This document shows, piece after piece, positions 40,568 to 49,667 of a stretch of 64,000 nucleotides of DNA. How positions within the stretch are numbered: position 1 is the first letter of the stretch; every line of letters begins with the position of its first letter. The DNA is from Mycobacterium syngnathidarum. GTDB lineage: Bacteria > Actinomycetota > Actinomycetes > Mycobacteriales > Mycobacteriaceae. The DNA lies in assembly GCF_001942625.1 (NCBI RefSeq), contig NZ_MLCL01000078.1:62001-126000 (forward strand). Reading direction: 5' to 3'. A program made the position numbers and the translations under genes. The notes beneath the pieces are model-generated. The model worked only from the letters and a program-made list of their open reading frames with translations, was not told where the DNA came from and made no database searches.

Positions 40568-41353
40568 ATGGGAAGCCCCGGCGAGCAGCCGCAGGTCGAC
40601 AATGCCGCACGACCAGATGTGCCGATGATCGCGCTGTCGGGGGTCAACAAGCACTTCGGCCCGCTGCACGTTCTCAACGACATCAACCTCGAAGTGGGCC
40701 GGGGCCAGGTGGTCGTGGTGCTGGGCCCGTCGGGTTCGGGCAAGTCCACGCTGTGCCGCACGATCAATCGGCTGGAGACCATCGACTCCGGCAGCATCGA
40801 GATCGACGGCCAGACCCTGCCGGCCGAGGGGCGCAAGCTGGCCCAGCTGCGCTCGGACGTCGGCATGGTCTTCCAGTCCTTCAACCTGTTCGCGCACAAG
40901 ACGATCCTGGAGAACGTCACCCTCGCCCCGGTGAAGGTGCGCCGGAAGTCCAAGGCCGCAGCACGCGAGAAGGCGATGGCCCTGCTGGATCGCGTCGGGG
41001 TGGCCAACCAAGCCGACAAGTACCCGGCCCAGCTGTCCGGTGGGCAGCAGCAACGCGTGGCCATCGCTCGGTCGTTGGCGATGGACCCGAAGGTGATGCT
41101 GTTCGACGAGCCGACCAGCGCGCTGGACCCCGAGATGATCAACGAGGTGCTGGCGGTGATGACCTCGTTGGCTTCCGAGGGCATGACAATGGTGGTGATC
41201 ACCCACGAGATGGGTTTCGCCCGCCGGGCATCTGACCGGGTGGCGTTCATGGCCGACGGCGCGATTGTCGAAGACGCTCCACCGGCCGAGTTCTTCGACA
41301 ATCCGAAATCCGAACGCGCCAAAGATTTTCTCGGCAAGATCCTGCACCACTGA
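40568..41353 (+). CDS. gluA: Glutamate/polar amino acid ABC transporter ATP-binding protein GluA
   Basis: A 261-residue ATPase of the polar amino acid uptake family. Walker A is GPSGSGKST, the Q-loop is [10 protein letters not shown], the signature is [10 protein letters not shown] and Walker B is [12 protein letters not shown]. The first 19 residues are extra to the family core, which starts at [12 protein letters not shown]. It is the first gene of a gluABCD operon that lies between miaB and recX. It drives uptake of glutamate or a related amino acid. Confidence 0.93.
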   Translation: MGSPGEQPQVDNAARPDVPMIALSGVNKHFGPLHVLNDINLEVGRGQVVVVLGPSGSGKSTLCRTINRLETIDSGSIEIDGQTLPAEGRKLAQLRSDVGMVFQSFNLFAHKTILENVTLAPVKVRRKSKAAAREKAMALLDRVGVANQADKYPAQLSGGQQQRVAIARSLAMDPKVMLFDEPTSALDPEMINEVLAVMTSLASEGMTMVVITHEMGFARRASDRVAFMADGAIVEDAPPAEFFDNPKSERAKDFLGKILHH

Positions 41354-41390
41354 CCTCCGCACTAACGCTGCACCCGAAAGGAACCCGAAC

Positions 41391-42203
41391 ATGCCATCAG
41401 CGCCGTTCAAGTTGGTCGGTACCCTCGCGCTCGCGATCGCCCTCCCCTTCGCCGCGACCGCTTGTGGCGGTGGTGGCGACTCCGGCAAGATCGTCATCGG
41501 TACCAAGTACGACCAGCCCGGGCTCGGCCTGAAGAAGCCCGACGGCACCATGTCCGGGTTCGATGTCGACGTGGCCAAATACGTGGCCAACGAACTCGGT
41601 TACCCCGAGGACAAGATCGAGTGGAAGGAAGCGCCCTCGCCGCAGCGCGAGACGCTGATCCAGAACGGTCAGGTCGAATATATCGCGGGGACCTACTCGA
41701 TCACCGATGCACGCAAGGAGAAGGTCGACTTCGCGGGCCCGTACCTGCTCACCGGGCAGAGCCTGCTGGTGCGCGCCGACAACACCGACATCACCGGGGC
41801 AGCTTCGCTGGAGAACAACAAGAAGCTGTGTTCGGTGTCGGGGTCGACCCCGGCGCAGCGGATCAAGGACGAGTACCCGAAGGTGCAACTGCAGCAGTAC
41901 GACACGTACACGCTGTGCCTGGACGCCCTCAAGAGCGGTGCCGTGGACGCGTTGACCACCGACGAGGTGATTCTGGCCGGCTACGCCGCGCAGAGCCCGG
42001 GCACGTTCAAGATCGCTGGTGACACCTTCTCCGAGGAGCGCTACGGCATCGGTCTGAAGAAGGGTGACACCGAGCTGCGCAACAAGATCAACGACGCGCT
42101 CGAGAAGATGGAATCCAGCGGAGCCTGGAAAGAAGCGTTCGAGCGCAACCTCGGCCCCGCGGGTATCACCACCCCGGCGCCGCCCGCCGTCGACCGCAAC
42201 TGA
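41391..42203 (+). CDS. gluB: Glutamate-binding lipoprotein GluB
   Basis: A 270-residue periplasmic-type solute-binding protein (SBP family 3). The lipobox ends at Cys25 (FAATAC), so it is a lipoprotein. GFDVDVAKYVANELG, EYIAGTYSITDARKEKVDFAGPY and the VDALTTDEVILAGYA segment are typical of glutamate/aspartate binders. AAAGG lies 10 nt before the ATG at 41391. It delivers substrate to GluCD. Confidence 0.93.
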   Translation: MPSAPFKLVGTLALAIALPFAATACGGGGDSGKIVIGTKYDQPGLGLKKPDGTMSGFDVDVAKYVANELGYPEDKIEWKEAPSPQRETLIQNGQVEYIAGTYSITDARKEKVDFAGPYLLTGQSLLVRADNTDITGAASLENNKKLCSVSGSTPAQRIKDEYPKVQLQQYDTYTLCLDALKSGAVDALTTDEVILAGYAAQSPGTFKIAGDTFSEERYGIGLKKGDTELRNKINDALEKMESSGAWKEAFERNLGPAGITTPAPPAVDRN

Positions 42204-42221
42204 GCCGGTAGCGCGCCGATT

Positions 42222-42902
42222 GTGGAGATATTCGACGCATACCGCGACCAGATATTCGCGGCGTTCTGGACCACGATCCAGCTGACGGTGTACTCCGCGA
42301 TCGGTGCGCTGATCCTGGGCACGGTGCTGGCCGCCATGCGGCTGGCACCGGTGCCGGTGCTGAACTGGCTCGGCGCCGCCTACGTGAACGTCATCCGCAA
42401 CACTCCCCTGACCCTGATCATCGTGTTCTGTGCACTCGGGGTCGGTCAGACACTACGGATCACGCTGGTCGACCCGCATTCACCGACATCGATCGCCGAC
42501 AGCAACTTTCGGCTGGCCGTACTCGGATTGACGGTCTATACCGCGTCTTTCGTATGCGAGACGGTGCGATCCGGGGTCAACACGGTGCCCATGGGTCAGG
42601 CCGAGGCGGCCCGGTCGCTGGGCTTGACCTTCGGGCAGAACCTGCGACTGATCCTGCTGCCCCAGGCATTTCGTGCAGTGATCATTCCGCTGGGATCGGT
42701 GTTGATCGCATTGACGAAGAACACCACGATCGCCTCGGCGATCGGCGTGGCGGAAGCGGCGCTGTTGATGAAGGAGATGATCGAGTCGACTGCGGCAGTG
42801 CTCACCGTCGGCGCCATCATGGCCGCCGGGTTCATCCTGCTGACATTGCCGATGGGGCTGTTGTTCGGCTGGTTGGGTAAGCGCTTGGCGGTGGCACGGT
42901 GA
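42222..42902 (+). CDS. gluC: Glutamate ABC transporter permease GluC
   Basis: A 226-residue HisM/GluC-type permease with about five membrane segments. The EAA loop reads EAARSLGLTFGQNLRLILLPQA, which docks onto the ATPase. It starts at a GTG at 42222, 18 bp after gluB. Its stop codon TGA overlaps the first ATG of the repeat-encoded peptide (TGATG). Confidence 0.93.
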   Translation: MEIFDAYRDQIFAAFWTTIQLTVYSAIGALILGTVLAAMRLAPVPVLNWLGAAYVNVIRNTPLTLIIVFCALGVGQTLRITLVDPHSPTSIADSNFRLAVLGLTVYTASFVCETVRSGVNTVPMGQAEAARSLGLTFGQNLRLILLPQAFRAVIIPLGSVLIALTKNTTIASAIGVAEAALLMKEMIESTAAVLTVGAIMAAGFILLTLPMGLLFGWLGKRLAVAR

Positions 42903-43023
42903 TGAGCGCTTGCGCGAAGAACGAACCCACACCGATGAGCGCTTGCGCGAAGAACGAACCCACACCGATGAGCGCTTGCGCGAAGAACGAACCCACACCG
43001 ATGAGCGCTTGCGCGAAGAACGG
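42901..43023 (+). repeat. 33-bp tandem repeat between gluC and gluD (3 full copies plus a partial fourth)
   Basis: A 33-bp unit starting GATGAGCGCTTGCGCGAAGA is repeated at 42901, 42934 and 42967 without a mismatch. A fourth copy from 43000 matches for 23 bp and then diverges. As 33 is a multiple of 3, copy-number change keeps all frames. It is a probable variable-number tandem repeat. Confidence 0.97.
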
Positions 43024-43036
43024 ACAGGCACGGTAA
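42902..43036 (+). CDS. Repeat-encoded 44-residue peptide bridging gluC and gluD
   Basis: An open frame of 44 residues made of four 11-residue units: MSACAKNEPTP three times, then MSACAKNGQAR. The ATG at 42902 overlaps the gluC stop (TGATG) and the TAA at 43034-43036 overlaps the gluD ATG (TAATG). This fit suggests translation through the repeat by coupling, so that GluD synthesis follows ribosomes finishing gluC. Each unit brings a fresh in-frame ATG and one Cys. No homologous function is known to me; the peptide may only serve as a translational bridge. Confidence 0.5.
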   Translation: MSACAKNEPTPMSACAKNEPTPMSACAKNEPTPMSACAKNGQAR

Positions 43037-43944
43037 TGGCCGCATCGGTGCTGTTCGACGCCCCGGGTCCCAGGGCACGGGTACGCAACAACGTACTGAC
43101 GGTGCTCGCCGCGTTCGCCGCGCTCGCACTGATCGCCTTCGTGCTCTTCCGGTTGTGGGAGAAAGACCAACTCCAGCCCGCCAAGTGGAAGCCGTTCCTC
43201 ACCTCGGACCCGTGGGTCACCTACGTGTTGCCCGGCATCGAGGGAACGTTGACGGCTGCGGCGATATCGATCGTTCTGGCCCTGGTGCTCGGCTTGATGC
43301 TCGGTATTGGTCGCCTGGCGCCGATCGCGCCGATCCGATGGACCTGCGCGGTCATCGTGGAGTTCTTCCGCGCCGTGCCGGTGCTGATCATGATGCTGTT
43401 CGCGTTCTTCCTCTACAGCATGCTCGACTTCGGGACGTTCGACGAGTTCTTGACCAGGCACGTGGCGCTGGCCGGCGTGGTGACCGGGTTGACCCTCTAC
43501 AACGGCGCGGTGATTGCCGAAATCGTTCGGGCCGGCGTCCATTCCCTTCCTCGTGGCCAGCAGGAGGCTGCGTGGTCGCTGGGATTGACGTGGACGCAGA
43601 CCATGCGCCTGATCCTGTTGCCGCAGGCCATCACCGCGATGCTGCCGGTGCTGGTTTCGCAACTGGTCGTGGTGCTCAAGGACACCGCAATCGGTTATCA
43701 GATCACGTTCGTGGAGATGGTTCGCCAGGGCACGAACATCGGGTCGGCCTACGGCAACATCCTGCCCGCACTGATCGTCATCGCGATCTTGATGATCAGC
43801 GTCAACATGGCATTGTCGTCGTTGGCCACCAGGATCGAGCAGCGCTTGCGTCGTTCCAGCCGCGGGCCCGCGCCACTCGAGCCCGAGGAGGTCGAGCAGG
43901 AGGGCGCACCGGGCGCACAGATGTTGCACCCCCCACGCGACTGA
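43036..43944 (+). CDS. gluD: Glutamate ABC transporter permease GluD
   Basis: A 302-residue permease of the same family as GluC. The EAA loop is EAAWSLGLTWTQTMRLILLPQA, and the C-terminus is an acidic, Pro-rich tail as in other GluD proteins. I chose the ATG at 43036 (MAASVLFDAPG) since it begins the family homology. The same frame runs open through the whole upstream repeat (reading LREERTHTDER per unit), so a non-ATG start inside the repeat cannot be excluded. The stop touches the convergent recX stop with no gap. Confidence 0.92.
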   Translation: MAASVLFDAPGPRARVRNNVLTVLAAFAALALIAFVLFRLWEKDQLQPAKWKPFLTSDPWVTYVLPGIEGTLTAAAISIVLALVLGLMLGIGRLAPIAPIRWTCAVIVEFFRAVPVLIMMLFAFFLYSMLDFGTFDEFLTRHVALAGVVTGLTLYNGAVIAEIVRAGVHSLPRGQQEAAWSLGLTWTQTMRLILLPQAITAMLPVLVSQLVVVLKDTAIGYQITFVEMVRQGTNIGSAYGNILPALIVIAILMISVNMALSSLATRIEQRLRRSSRGPAPLEPEEVEQEGAPGAQMLHPPRD

Positions 43945-44508
43945 TCACACCCGGCGGCGCTCCCGTTCGGCGGCAAGCTCGACACTGACGACGTCGAAGG
44001 CCATCGACTGGTTGTAGCCACGACGGGCCAGCATGCCGACCAATCGGCGAGTCACCTTCACATCGCCGTCCTCGTCATCGAGCCGTTCACGACGCAGCTT
44101 GTCGCGGACCAACTGCTCGGCCCGTTGTCGCTCGGCCGCCGGATCCAGATCGGCCAGTGCAGCGTCGATGACGTCATTGTCGACGCCCTTCTTGCGGAGT
44201 TCGACGGCCAAGGCGCGCTTGCCTTTTCCCGCGTTGGCGTGCCGTGACCGCACCCACTGCTCGGCGAAGTCCTCGTCATCGATCAGCCCGACCTCGGTGA
44301 GCCGGTCGAGCACTTTGGCGCTGAGGTCTTCTTCGTAGCCCCGTTTGGTGAGCTGCTCGGTCAACTCGGCGCGGGTGCGGGCCCGTACGGTGAGCAGGCG
44401 CAGACAGACGTTCTTGGCCTGTTCCTCGCGTTTGCGAGGATCCTGCGCCTGCTCCCCCTCGGGCGTACCCGACGGCTCAGAAATCAACCGGGGCGGGAAG
44501 GACGTCAT
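43945..44508 (-). CDS. recX: RecA regulator RecX
   Basis: A 187-residue RecX, which binds the RecA filament and limits its activity. Three helical repeats are seen: [69 protein letters not shown] and [23 protein letters not shown]. It overlaps the recA 3' end by 32 bp, so the two are co-transcribed and coupled, as in other mycobacteria. Confidence 0.95.
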   Translation of the reverse strand: MTSFPPRLISEPSGTPEGEQAQDPRKREEQAKNVCLRLLTVRARTRAELTEQLTKRGYEEDLSAKVLDRLTEVGLIDDEDFAEQWVRSRHANAGKGKRALAVELRKKGVDNDVIDAALADLDPAAERQRAEQLVRDKLRRERLDDEDGDVKVTRRLVGMLARRGYNQSMAFDVVSVELAAERERRRV

Positions 44509-45532
44509 CAGCGGTCGCCTCGGCGGTCACCACGGCACCGATACCGAGCTTTTCCTTGATCTTCTTCTCGACCTCGTTCGCGACGTCGACGTTTTCCAGC
44601 AGGAACTTGCGGGCGTTCTCCTTGCCCTGGCCCAGCTGCTCACCCTCATAGGTGAACCAGGACCCGGACTTGCGGATGAAGCCGTGCTCGACACCCATGT
44701 CGATGAGCGAACCTTCGCGGCTGATGCCCTGGCCGTACAGGATGTCGAACTCGGCCTGCTTGAACGGCGGCGACACCTTGTTCTTGACGACCTTGACGCG
44801 CGTGCGGTTACCGACCGCGTCGGTGCCGTCCTTGAGTGTCTCGATGCGACGCACGTCCAGGCGGACCGAGGCATAGAACTTCAAAGCCTTACCGCCCGTG
44901 GTGGTTTCGGGCGAGCCGAACATCACGCCGATCTTCTCGCGGAGCTGGTTGATGAAGATCGCGGTGGTACCCGAGTTGTTCAGCGCGCCGGTCATCTTGC
45001 GCAGCGCCTGGCTCATCAGGCGGGCTTGCAGGCCGACATGGCTGTCACCCATCTCGCCCTCGATCTCAGCGCGGGGCACCAGGGCGGCCACCGAGTCGAT
45101 CACCAGGATGTCCAGCGCGCCCGAGCGCACCAACATGTCGGCGATCTCCAGCGCCTGCTCGCCGGTGTCCGGCTGGCTCACCAGCAGCGAATCGGTGTCC
45201 ACACCGAGCTTCTTGGCGTACTCGGGATCCAGGGCATGCTCGGCGTCGATGAACGCCGCGATGCCGCCGGCGGCCTGGGCGTTGGCCACCGCATGCAGCG
45301 CCACAGTGGTCTTACCCGAGGATTCCGGGCCATAGATCTCGACCACCCGGCCGCGCGGCAGGCCGCCGATGCCGAGGGCCACATCCAGGGAGATCGAACC
45401 GGTGGGGATCACCGAAATCGGCTGGCGCACCTCCTCGCCGAGGCGCATCACCGAGCCTTTACCGAAGTTCTTGTCGATCTGGGCCATCGCCAGTTCGAGC
45501 GCTTTTTCGCGATCAGGGGCCTGCTGCGCCAT
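44477..45532 (-). CDS. recA: Recombinase RecA, intein-free
   Basis: A 351-residue RecA for homologous recombination and for triggering LexA cleavage. The P-loop GPESSGKTT is at residues 68-76, and [16 protein letters not shown] (Walker B), [17 protein letters not shown] (loop L1/L2 area with NQ) and the acidic C-terminus are intact. No intein interrupts the gene, unlike M. tuberculosis recA. Two promoter elements lie upstream: an SOS box and a RecA-NDp (PafBC-type) promoter. Confidence 0.98.
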   Translation of the reverse strand: MAQQAPDREKALELAMAQIDKNFGKGSVMRLGEEVRQPISVIPTGSISLDVALGIGGLPRGRVVEIYGPESSGKTTVALHAVANAQAAGGIAAFIDAEHALDPEYAKKLGVDTDSLLVSQPDTGEQALEIADMLVRSGALDILVIDSVAALVPRAEIEGEMGDSHVGLQARLMSQALRKMTGALNNSGTTAIFINQLREKIGVMFGSPETTTGGKALKFYASVRLDVRRIETLKDGTDAVGNRTRVKVVKNKVSPPFKQAEFDILYGQGISREGSLIDMGVEHGFIRKSGSWFTYEGEQLGQGKENARKFLLENVDVANEVEKKIKEKLGIGAVVTAEATADDVLPAPVDF

Positions 45533-45586
45533 GATGGTGCCTCTCCAAGTAGTCGTGTTGACCGGTGTTCCGATCGGTTGGCCGTG

Positions 45587-45609
45587 ACGCTAGGCCAGGG
45601 CACCGACAA
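45587..45609 (-). promoter_or_regulatory. RecA-NDp (PafBC-type) promoter of recA
   Basis: On the minus strand TTGTCGGTG (45609-45601) is followed after 8 bp by TAGCGT (45592-45587). This fully matches the mycobacterial LexA-independent DNA-damage promoter TTGTCRGTG-N8-TANNNT. The start codon is 54 bp downstream of the -10. Confidence 0.88.
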
Positions 45610-45634
45610 GTCGGTCGAACACCGCCCACACTAG

Positions 45635-45650
45635 ACGAACATCTGTTCGA
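45635..45650. promoter_or_regulatory. LexA (SOS) box upstream of recA
   Basis: ACGAACATCTGTTCGA matches TCGAAC-N4-GTTCGA with a single mismatch. It lies 25 bp upstream of the RecA-NDp promoter and would serve the second, LexA-controlled recA promoter. Confidence 0.85.
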
Positions 45651-45680
45651 CTCAAGTGGACACGCCGGAGATGATCTCGG

Positions 45681-45884
45681 TCAGTGACGCCAGTTCGGAA
45701 AGTTGTCGAGATCCCGCAGCGTCAGGACGAAGCCGAATGCGCCGACGGCGATGGCCAGGAAATATCCGAGGGCGGCCTGCCAGCCACTCAGAGTTGACGC
45801 GACCAACCAGCACAGCAGAACCGCTGCGATCACCAGCAGGACACCGTAGAGGGGCGTCCGCATCGGATGGTCACCGAGACCCAT
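45681..45884 (-). CDS. Small membrane protein (67 aa)
   Basis: A protein of 67 residues (or 60 from the ATG at 45863, MRTPLYG) with two hydrophobic segments, LYGVLLVIAAVLLCWLVAS and ALGYFLAIAVGAFGFVLTL, and a short polar end. Upstream of recA and on the same strand, but separated from it by the recA promoters. The TATACC 6 nt before the first ATG favours the longer, leaderless form. I do not recognise the family. Confidence 0.7.
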   Translation of the reverse strand: MGLGDHPMRTPLYGVLLVIAAVLLCWLVASTLSGWQAALGYFLAIAVGAFGFVLTLRDLDNFPNWRH

Positions 45885-45955
45885 GACTCCGGTATACGCC
45901 GAAAATCTGCGCAGGGGAAGCCGGTGGCCTCCCCGCGGAAGTCACCACTGAACGC

Positions 45956-46150
45956 TCACCACTGGTCACGGGGAACGTCGAAATCCGCGCACAGTGCCCG
46001 CCACACATTGCGCGGCTCCTCGCCGTCCTCGATGGCCTGTGCGGCCGTCCGGCCGTCGAGGGCACTGAGCACGTGGTCGACGAGCAGCGAACGGCCTCGC
46101 ATCGTGCCGAACTGGCCGTCCACGAGCTCATTGAATTCCGTCAGCCGCAC
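45956..46150 (-). CDS. DUF3046 family protein
   Basis: A 64-residue protein with the DUF3046 pattern: MRLTEFNELVDGQFGTMRGRSLLVDHVLSALDGRTAAQAIEDGEEPRNVWRALCADFDVP, as Rv2738c near recA. It begins with GTG at 46150; TAGGTT ends 6 nt upstream, so the mRNA could be leaderless. Function unknown. Confidence 0.88.
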   Translation of the reverse strand: MRLTEFNELVDGQFGTMRGRSLLVDHVLSALDGRTAAQAIEDGEEPRNVWRALCADFDVPRDQW

Positions 46151-46159
46151 GAGCCCAAC

Positions 46160-47332
46160 CTACCCAGTGCGCACGAGTGCGTCATGGCACACCCGTACCG
46201 GATCTGCCACCTCGTCCGCCGAGGTTCCGGCGCGCCGGGCGGCCGCGCGGTATGACGGTGAAGCGAGCACGGTACCGACGGCGGCCGTCAGCGCCTCGCC
46301 CGAAAGGGGGCGCACCAGCTGCCCACTACCTTGGCGCACAACGCGATTGGCGAGCTCCCACTGATCACCGCCACCGGGTACCACGACCATCGGCACACCG
46401 GCCAGAAGTGCCTTGGACACCAGGCCGTGCCCGCCGCCGCAGATCACCAGGTCGGCCCGCGACAACAACTCGTCCTGCCGGCCCAGGCCCACCGCCGCCC
46501 ACGGAGGCACCTCGAGTTCGGCGCCACCCAGTCGCGACACCACCACCCGGGCGCCCGCCGGCAGCGTGTCGCCGGGGCGCAACGATTCCAGGACCAACTC
46601 GGCCATCCCCTGCGTACCGGTGGTCGCAGTAGACGGCGCCACCATCACGACCGGTCCCGATCCCGGCGGCACGGTCAGTACCGCGTCGGTGGGCTCGAAA
46701 TGCAACGGGCCCACCACCACGGCCTCGGCCGGCCAATCCGGACGCGGCACCTCAAGCGCGGGCAGGGTGGCGATCAGCCGACGCCGCGGCCCGGGATCGA
46801 CCGGTGGAAGGCCGATGTCGGCCCGTACCGCAGCCCGCTGGGCCAGACCGGCCCGGATCGATCTCGCGGTCAGGGCGCGCATGACGGTGTCGCGAAGACG
46901 TCCACGCAGGCCGACCCCGGGGGCCAACCCACTGCCGATCGGCGGCAACCCCTTCGACGGCAGGTACAGCGGATGCGGATTCAGCTCGACCCACGGCAAT
47001 CCGAGCAGTTCGGCGGCCATCCCCCCACAGGCGGTGATGACGTCGGAGACGACGAGGTCCGGTTGCAGCTCCCGCAGGCCGGGGAGGTTGAGCTGGGCCA
47101 TCCGCGCGGCACGCTGGTGGATCTTGGCTCCGGCATCGGCATCGTCGTCGGCATCGGTCACATCGAGGCCGACGAGTTCGGCCGCCTCGACCCCGGCCGC
47201 TCGCGCGGTATCGAGCCATTCGACGCCGGTCAGCAGCGTCGGGACATCCCCCGCGGCCAGGAACTTCAAGCACAACGCCAGGGCCGGGAAGGCATGCCCG
47301 GGATCCGGCCCGGCGACCACTGCTACGCGCAC
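46160..47332 (-). CDS. Glycosyltransferase family 1 (MGT-like), Rv2739c-like
   Basis: A 390-residue GT-B fold glycosyltransferase of the UDP-glucuronosyl/macrolide type. The N-terminal acceptor domain begins VAVVAGPDPGHAFPALAL, and the C-terminal donor motif GLGRQDELLSRADLVICGGGHGLVSKALLAGVPMVVVPGGGDQWELANRVVR is typical. The usual His-rich HCGG is replaced by ICGGGHG. It starts at GTG 47332, divergent from the epoxide hydrolase with 41 bp between. The acceptor is unknown. Confidence 0.88.
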   Translation of the reverse strand: MRVAVVAGPDPGHAFPALALCLKFLAAGDVPTLLTGVEWLDTARAAGVEAAELVGLDVTDADDDADAGAKIHQRAARMAQLNLPGLRELQPDLVVSDVITACGGMAAELLGLPWVELNPHPLYLPSKGLPPIGSGLAPGVGLRGRLRDTVMRALTARSIRAGLAQRAAVRADIGLPPVDPGPRRRLIATLPALEVPRPDWPAEAVVVGPLHFEPTDAVLTVPPGSGPVVMVAPSTATTGTQGMAELVLESLRPGDTLPAGARVVVSRLGGAELEVPPWAAVGLGRQDELLSRADLVICGGGHGLVSKALLAGVPMVVVPGGGDQWELANRVVRQGSGQLVRPLSGEALTAAVGTVLASPSYRAAARRAGTSADEVADPVRVCHDALVRTG

Positions 47333-47361
47333 CGGGCTACCTTGCCACAGCCTTCCCGCAC

Positions 47362-47367
47362 TAGGCT
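47362..47367 (+). promoter_or_regulatory. Candidate -10 element (leaderless ephG)
   Basis: TAGGCT (TANNNT) ends 6 nt before the ATG at 47374, with no Shine-Dalgarno in the 41-bp divergent gap. Confidence 0.45.
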
Positions 47368-47373
47368 TCGGGC

Positions 47374-47808
47374 ATGGCTGACCAATCCACCACCGCAGCT
47401 GCGTCGCAGACCAGCACGGTCGAGACGTTCCTCAACGCACTGCAGGAACAGGATTTCGACACCGCCGAGAACGCATTGGCGCAGAACCTCGTCTACCAGA
47501 ACGTCGGCCTGCCGACGATCTATGGGCGTAATCGCGCGATAAAGCTGTTTCGCTCCATGGAGGGGCGAGCCGGTTTCGAGGTGAAGATCCACCGGATTGC
47601 CGCCGATGGTGCGGCCGTGCTGACCGAACGCACCGATGCGCTGGTGTTCGGCCCGGTCCGTCTGCAGTTCTGGGTGTGCGGTGTCTTCGAGGTGCACGAA
47701 GGCCGAATCACCCTGTGGCGGGACTACTTCGACTTCCTCGACATGTTCAAGGCCACGCTGCGCGGGCTGGCCGGGGTGGTCGTACCGTCGTTGCGGCCCT
47801 CGCTGTAG
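47374..47808 (+). CDS. ephG: Limonene-1,2-epoxide hydrolase-like protein EphG
   Basis: A 144-residue protein with the compact limonene-epoxide-hydrolase (NTF2-like) fold: VETFLNALQEQDFDTAENALAQNLVYQNVGLPTIYGRN, then AVLTERTDALVFGPVRLQFWVCGVFEVHEGRITLWRDYFD. The Arg-Asp-Asp catalytic set can be placed at the Asp of TERTDA, Arg of LWRDYFD and its Asp. It matches Rv2740, a fatty-acid/steroid epoxide hydrolase. It converts an epoxide to a diol. Confidence 0.9.
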   Translation: MADQSTTAAASQTSTVETFLNALQEQDFDTAENALAQNLVYQNVGLPTIYGRNRAIKLFRSMEGRAGFEVKIHRIAADGAAVLTERTDALVFGPVRLQFWVCGVFEVHEGRITLWRDYFDFLDMFKATLRGLAGVVVPSLRPSL

Positions 47809-47815
47809 CGCCGGG

Positions 47816-48634
47816 TCACGCGCGGCGCAGCTGACCGAGTTCGTCGAACGCCTGCGCCCAGCCGATCAGACGATCGGTGGCGCCGGTCAGCTCGCTGCGG
47901 TAACGCTGCTGCGCCAACGGCGACGCCGCGCCCTGGCCGCTGTTCACCGTCGACACCAGCTGGGCTGCGGCGGTGACCATCTCGTTGTATTGCCGCACAC
48001 CTTGACCGAGTTGGGCGGTGAACGCGTTGATGGTCGGCACCAGATGCTGGCGCGACTGCGGGGCGTTGCTGATCGCCCGCTCCATCGACACCACCTCGGT
48101 GGCGGTGGCCGCCATCGTCCGCGCCGTGTGATTGGCCACCGCGGTCAGCTCACGCAGTTCGTCGGCCGGAAGCATCCGACCGCGCTCCAGCACGCCGAGC
48201 AACGAGAACATGCCGCGTTCGGAGGCCATCAGCGCCGCCATGGGCTGACGCGCCGCCGAACCCCACGGCGGCAACCGGCGTCCGGCCACGGGTCGCTGCG
48301 CCGGAAGCGGTTCCGCGCGCAGCCACCGGTAGCGCAGCCAGAACAGCGTGGCCGGGAAGGCCGCGCCGGCTGCGAGCGCTCCACTGATGATCAGGCCCCA
48401 GACGGGTGTGCTCCACGACGCCAGCAGCGCCGTCACCAGTACCCAGAACACGCTGGACAAGGTGAAGAACACCCCGAAGCGCAGTGCCCACCGCCGCTTG
48501 CGCAACAGCTTTGCGCGCGGATCGGCGGCGGCACTGAGCTTTTCGGTCAGCGCACCGGACAGATCGGCCGCGGTGTCGATGGCCCGCTGCGCCAGCGATC
48601 TCCAGGTGTCCGGTCGTCCGGTCTTGACAGCCAT
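47816..48634 (-). CDS. pspM: Envelope-stress membrane protein PspM
   Basis: A 272-residue protein as Rv2743c. It has a basic N-terminus, two membrane segments (WALRFGVFFTLSSVFWVLVTALL and VWGLIISGALAAGAAFPATLFWL), then a long helical cytoplasmic region (RGMFSLLGVLERGRMLPADELRELTAVANHTARTMAATATEVVSMERAI). It follows pspA by 20 bp. In M. tuberculosis PspM anchors and senses with PspA and PspN in the ClgR-PspAMN envelope stress system. No pspN-like gene follows here; the next gene on this side is the convergent ephG. Confidence 0.85.
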   Translation of the reverse strand: MAVKTGRPDTWRSLAQRAIDTAADLSGALTEKLSAAADPRAKLLRKRRWALRFGVFFTLSSVFWVLVTALLASWSTPVWGLIISGALAAGAAFPATLFWLRYRWLRAEPLPAQRPVAGRRLPPWGSAARQPMAALMASERGMFSLLGVLERGRMLPADELRELTAVANHTARTMAATATEVVSMERAISNAPQSRQHLVPTINAFTAQLGQGVRQYNEMVTAAAQLVSTVNSGQGAASPLAQQRYRSELTGATDRLIGWAQAFDELGQLRRA

Positions 48635-48654
48635 GATCTAACCCACTCGAATCG

Positions 48655-49470
48655 TTATTGGCCGAGCGGGTTTTCGGGCGTGGCAGAGGTTTGGTTGGTC
48701 GACGGCGAGGCCGGCGTGCCCGGAGAAGCGTCGCCGCTGGGCAGGGCGTCGCCGCGCATCGAGGCACGGATCTGCTCGAGCCGTGAGTGCCCGGCCATCT
48801 GGACGCTGGCCTGCTGCACCTCCATCATGCGGCCCTGGACCGAGTTCTGGGCCAGCTCGGCCTGCCCGATCGCATTGGCGTAGCGGCGCTCGATCTTGTC
48901 GCGCACCTCGTCGAGGCTCGGAGTGTTGCCGGGCGCGGCCACCTCGCTCATCGACCGGAGCGAGGCACTGACCTGCTCCTGCATCTTGGCCTGCTCCAGC
49001 TGCGACAGCAGCTTGGTGCGCTCGGCGATCTTCTGCTGCAGCATCATCGCGTTCTGCTCGACGGCCTTCTTGGCCTGCGCGGCCGCCTGCAGGGCCTGGT
49101 CGTGCAGACCCTTGAGGTCCTCGACGCTCTGCTCGGCGGTGACCAGCTGGGCGGCGAATGCCTCAGCGGCGTTGTTGTACTCGGTGGCCTTGGCCGCGTC
49201 ACCGGCAGCCGTGGCCTGATCAGCCAGCGTCAGCGCCTGACGGACGTTGACCTGCAGCTTCTCGATGTCTGCCAACTGGCGGCTGAGCCGCATCTCCAAC
49301 TGGCGCTGGTTGCCGATGACCTGGGCGGCCTGCTGGGTGAGGGCCTGGTGCTGACGCTGGGCGTCCTCGATGGCCTGCTGGATCTGCACCTTCGGATCGG
49401 CGTATTCGTCCACCTTGGAGCTGAACAGCGCCATCAGGTACTTCCACGCCTTGACGAACGGATTGGCCAT
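48655..49470 (-). CDS. pspA: Phage-shock protein PspA (35-kDa antigen)
   Basis: A 271-residue PspA/IM30 protein, almost entirely long alpha-helical coiled coil (residues 25-215), with the amphipathic N-terminal helix [23 protein letters not shown] and a Pro/Ser/Thr-rich tail. It polymerises on the inner membrane to keep it intact under stress. The start MANPFVKAW at 49470 is chosen for the family N-terminus. It belongs to the clgR-pspA-pspM operon. Confidence 0.95.
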   Translation of the reverse strand: MANPFVKAWKYLMALFSSKVDEYADPKVQIQQAIEDAQRQHQALTQQAAQVIGNQRQLEMRLSRQLADIEKLQVNVRQALTLADQATAAGDAAKATEYNNAAEAFAAQLVTAEQSVEDLKGLHDQALQAAAQAKKAVEQNAMMLQQKIAERTKLLSQLEQAKMQEQVSASLRSMSEVAAPGNTPSLDEVRDKIERRYANAIGQAELAQNSVQGRMMEVQQASVQMAGHSRLEQIRASMRGDALPSGDASPGTPASPSTNQTSATPENPLGQ

Positions 49471-49667
49471 TGGTTCGTTCCGCCTTATCTGTCGGGCTTG
49501 TCGGGCCCTTGATGGGGCCTCGTCATTCAGATTTCCGCAATTCCTCTGATGCCAACTTATCGGTTCCGGACAAGCAGCCACAGCCCCGCGCACTGTTCGC
49601 GTGGGCGTTTTGCGAAAATTCGCGCCGCGGGCACGAACAGCGCAATCAGACCGGGGCCGGGTTCATG

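Noticed and set aside
42910..43944. gluD starting at the TTG in the repeat, giving a 344-residue permease
   Set aside because: The added residues are pure repeat (LREERTHTDER) and family homology begins at the ATG at 43036.
44477..45532. Possible intein in recA
   Set aside because: The gene is 351 codons and continuous through the M. tuberculosis insertion point; no intein motifs are present.
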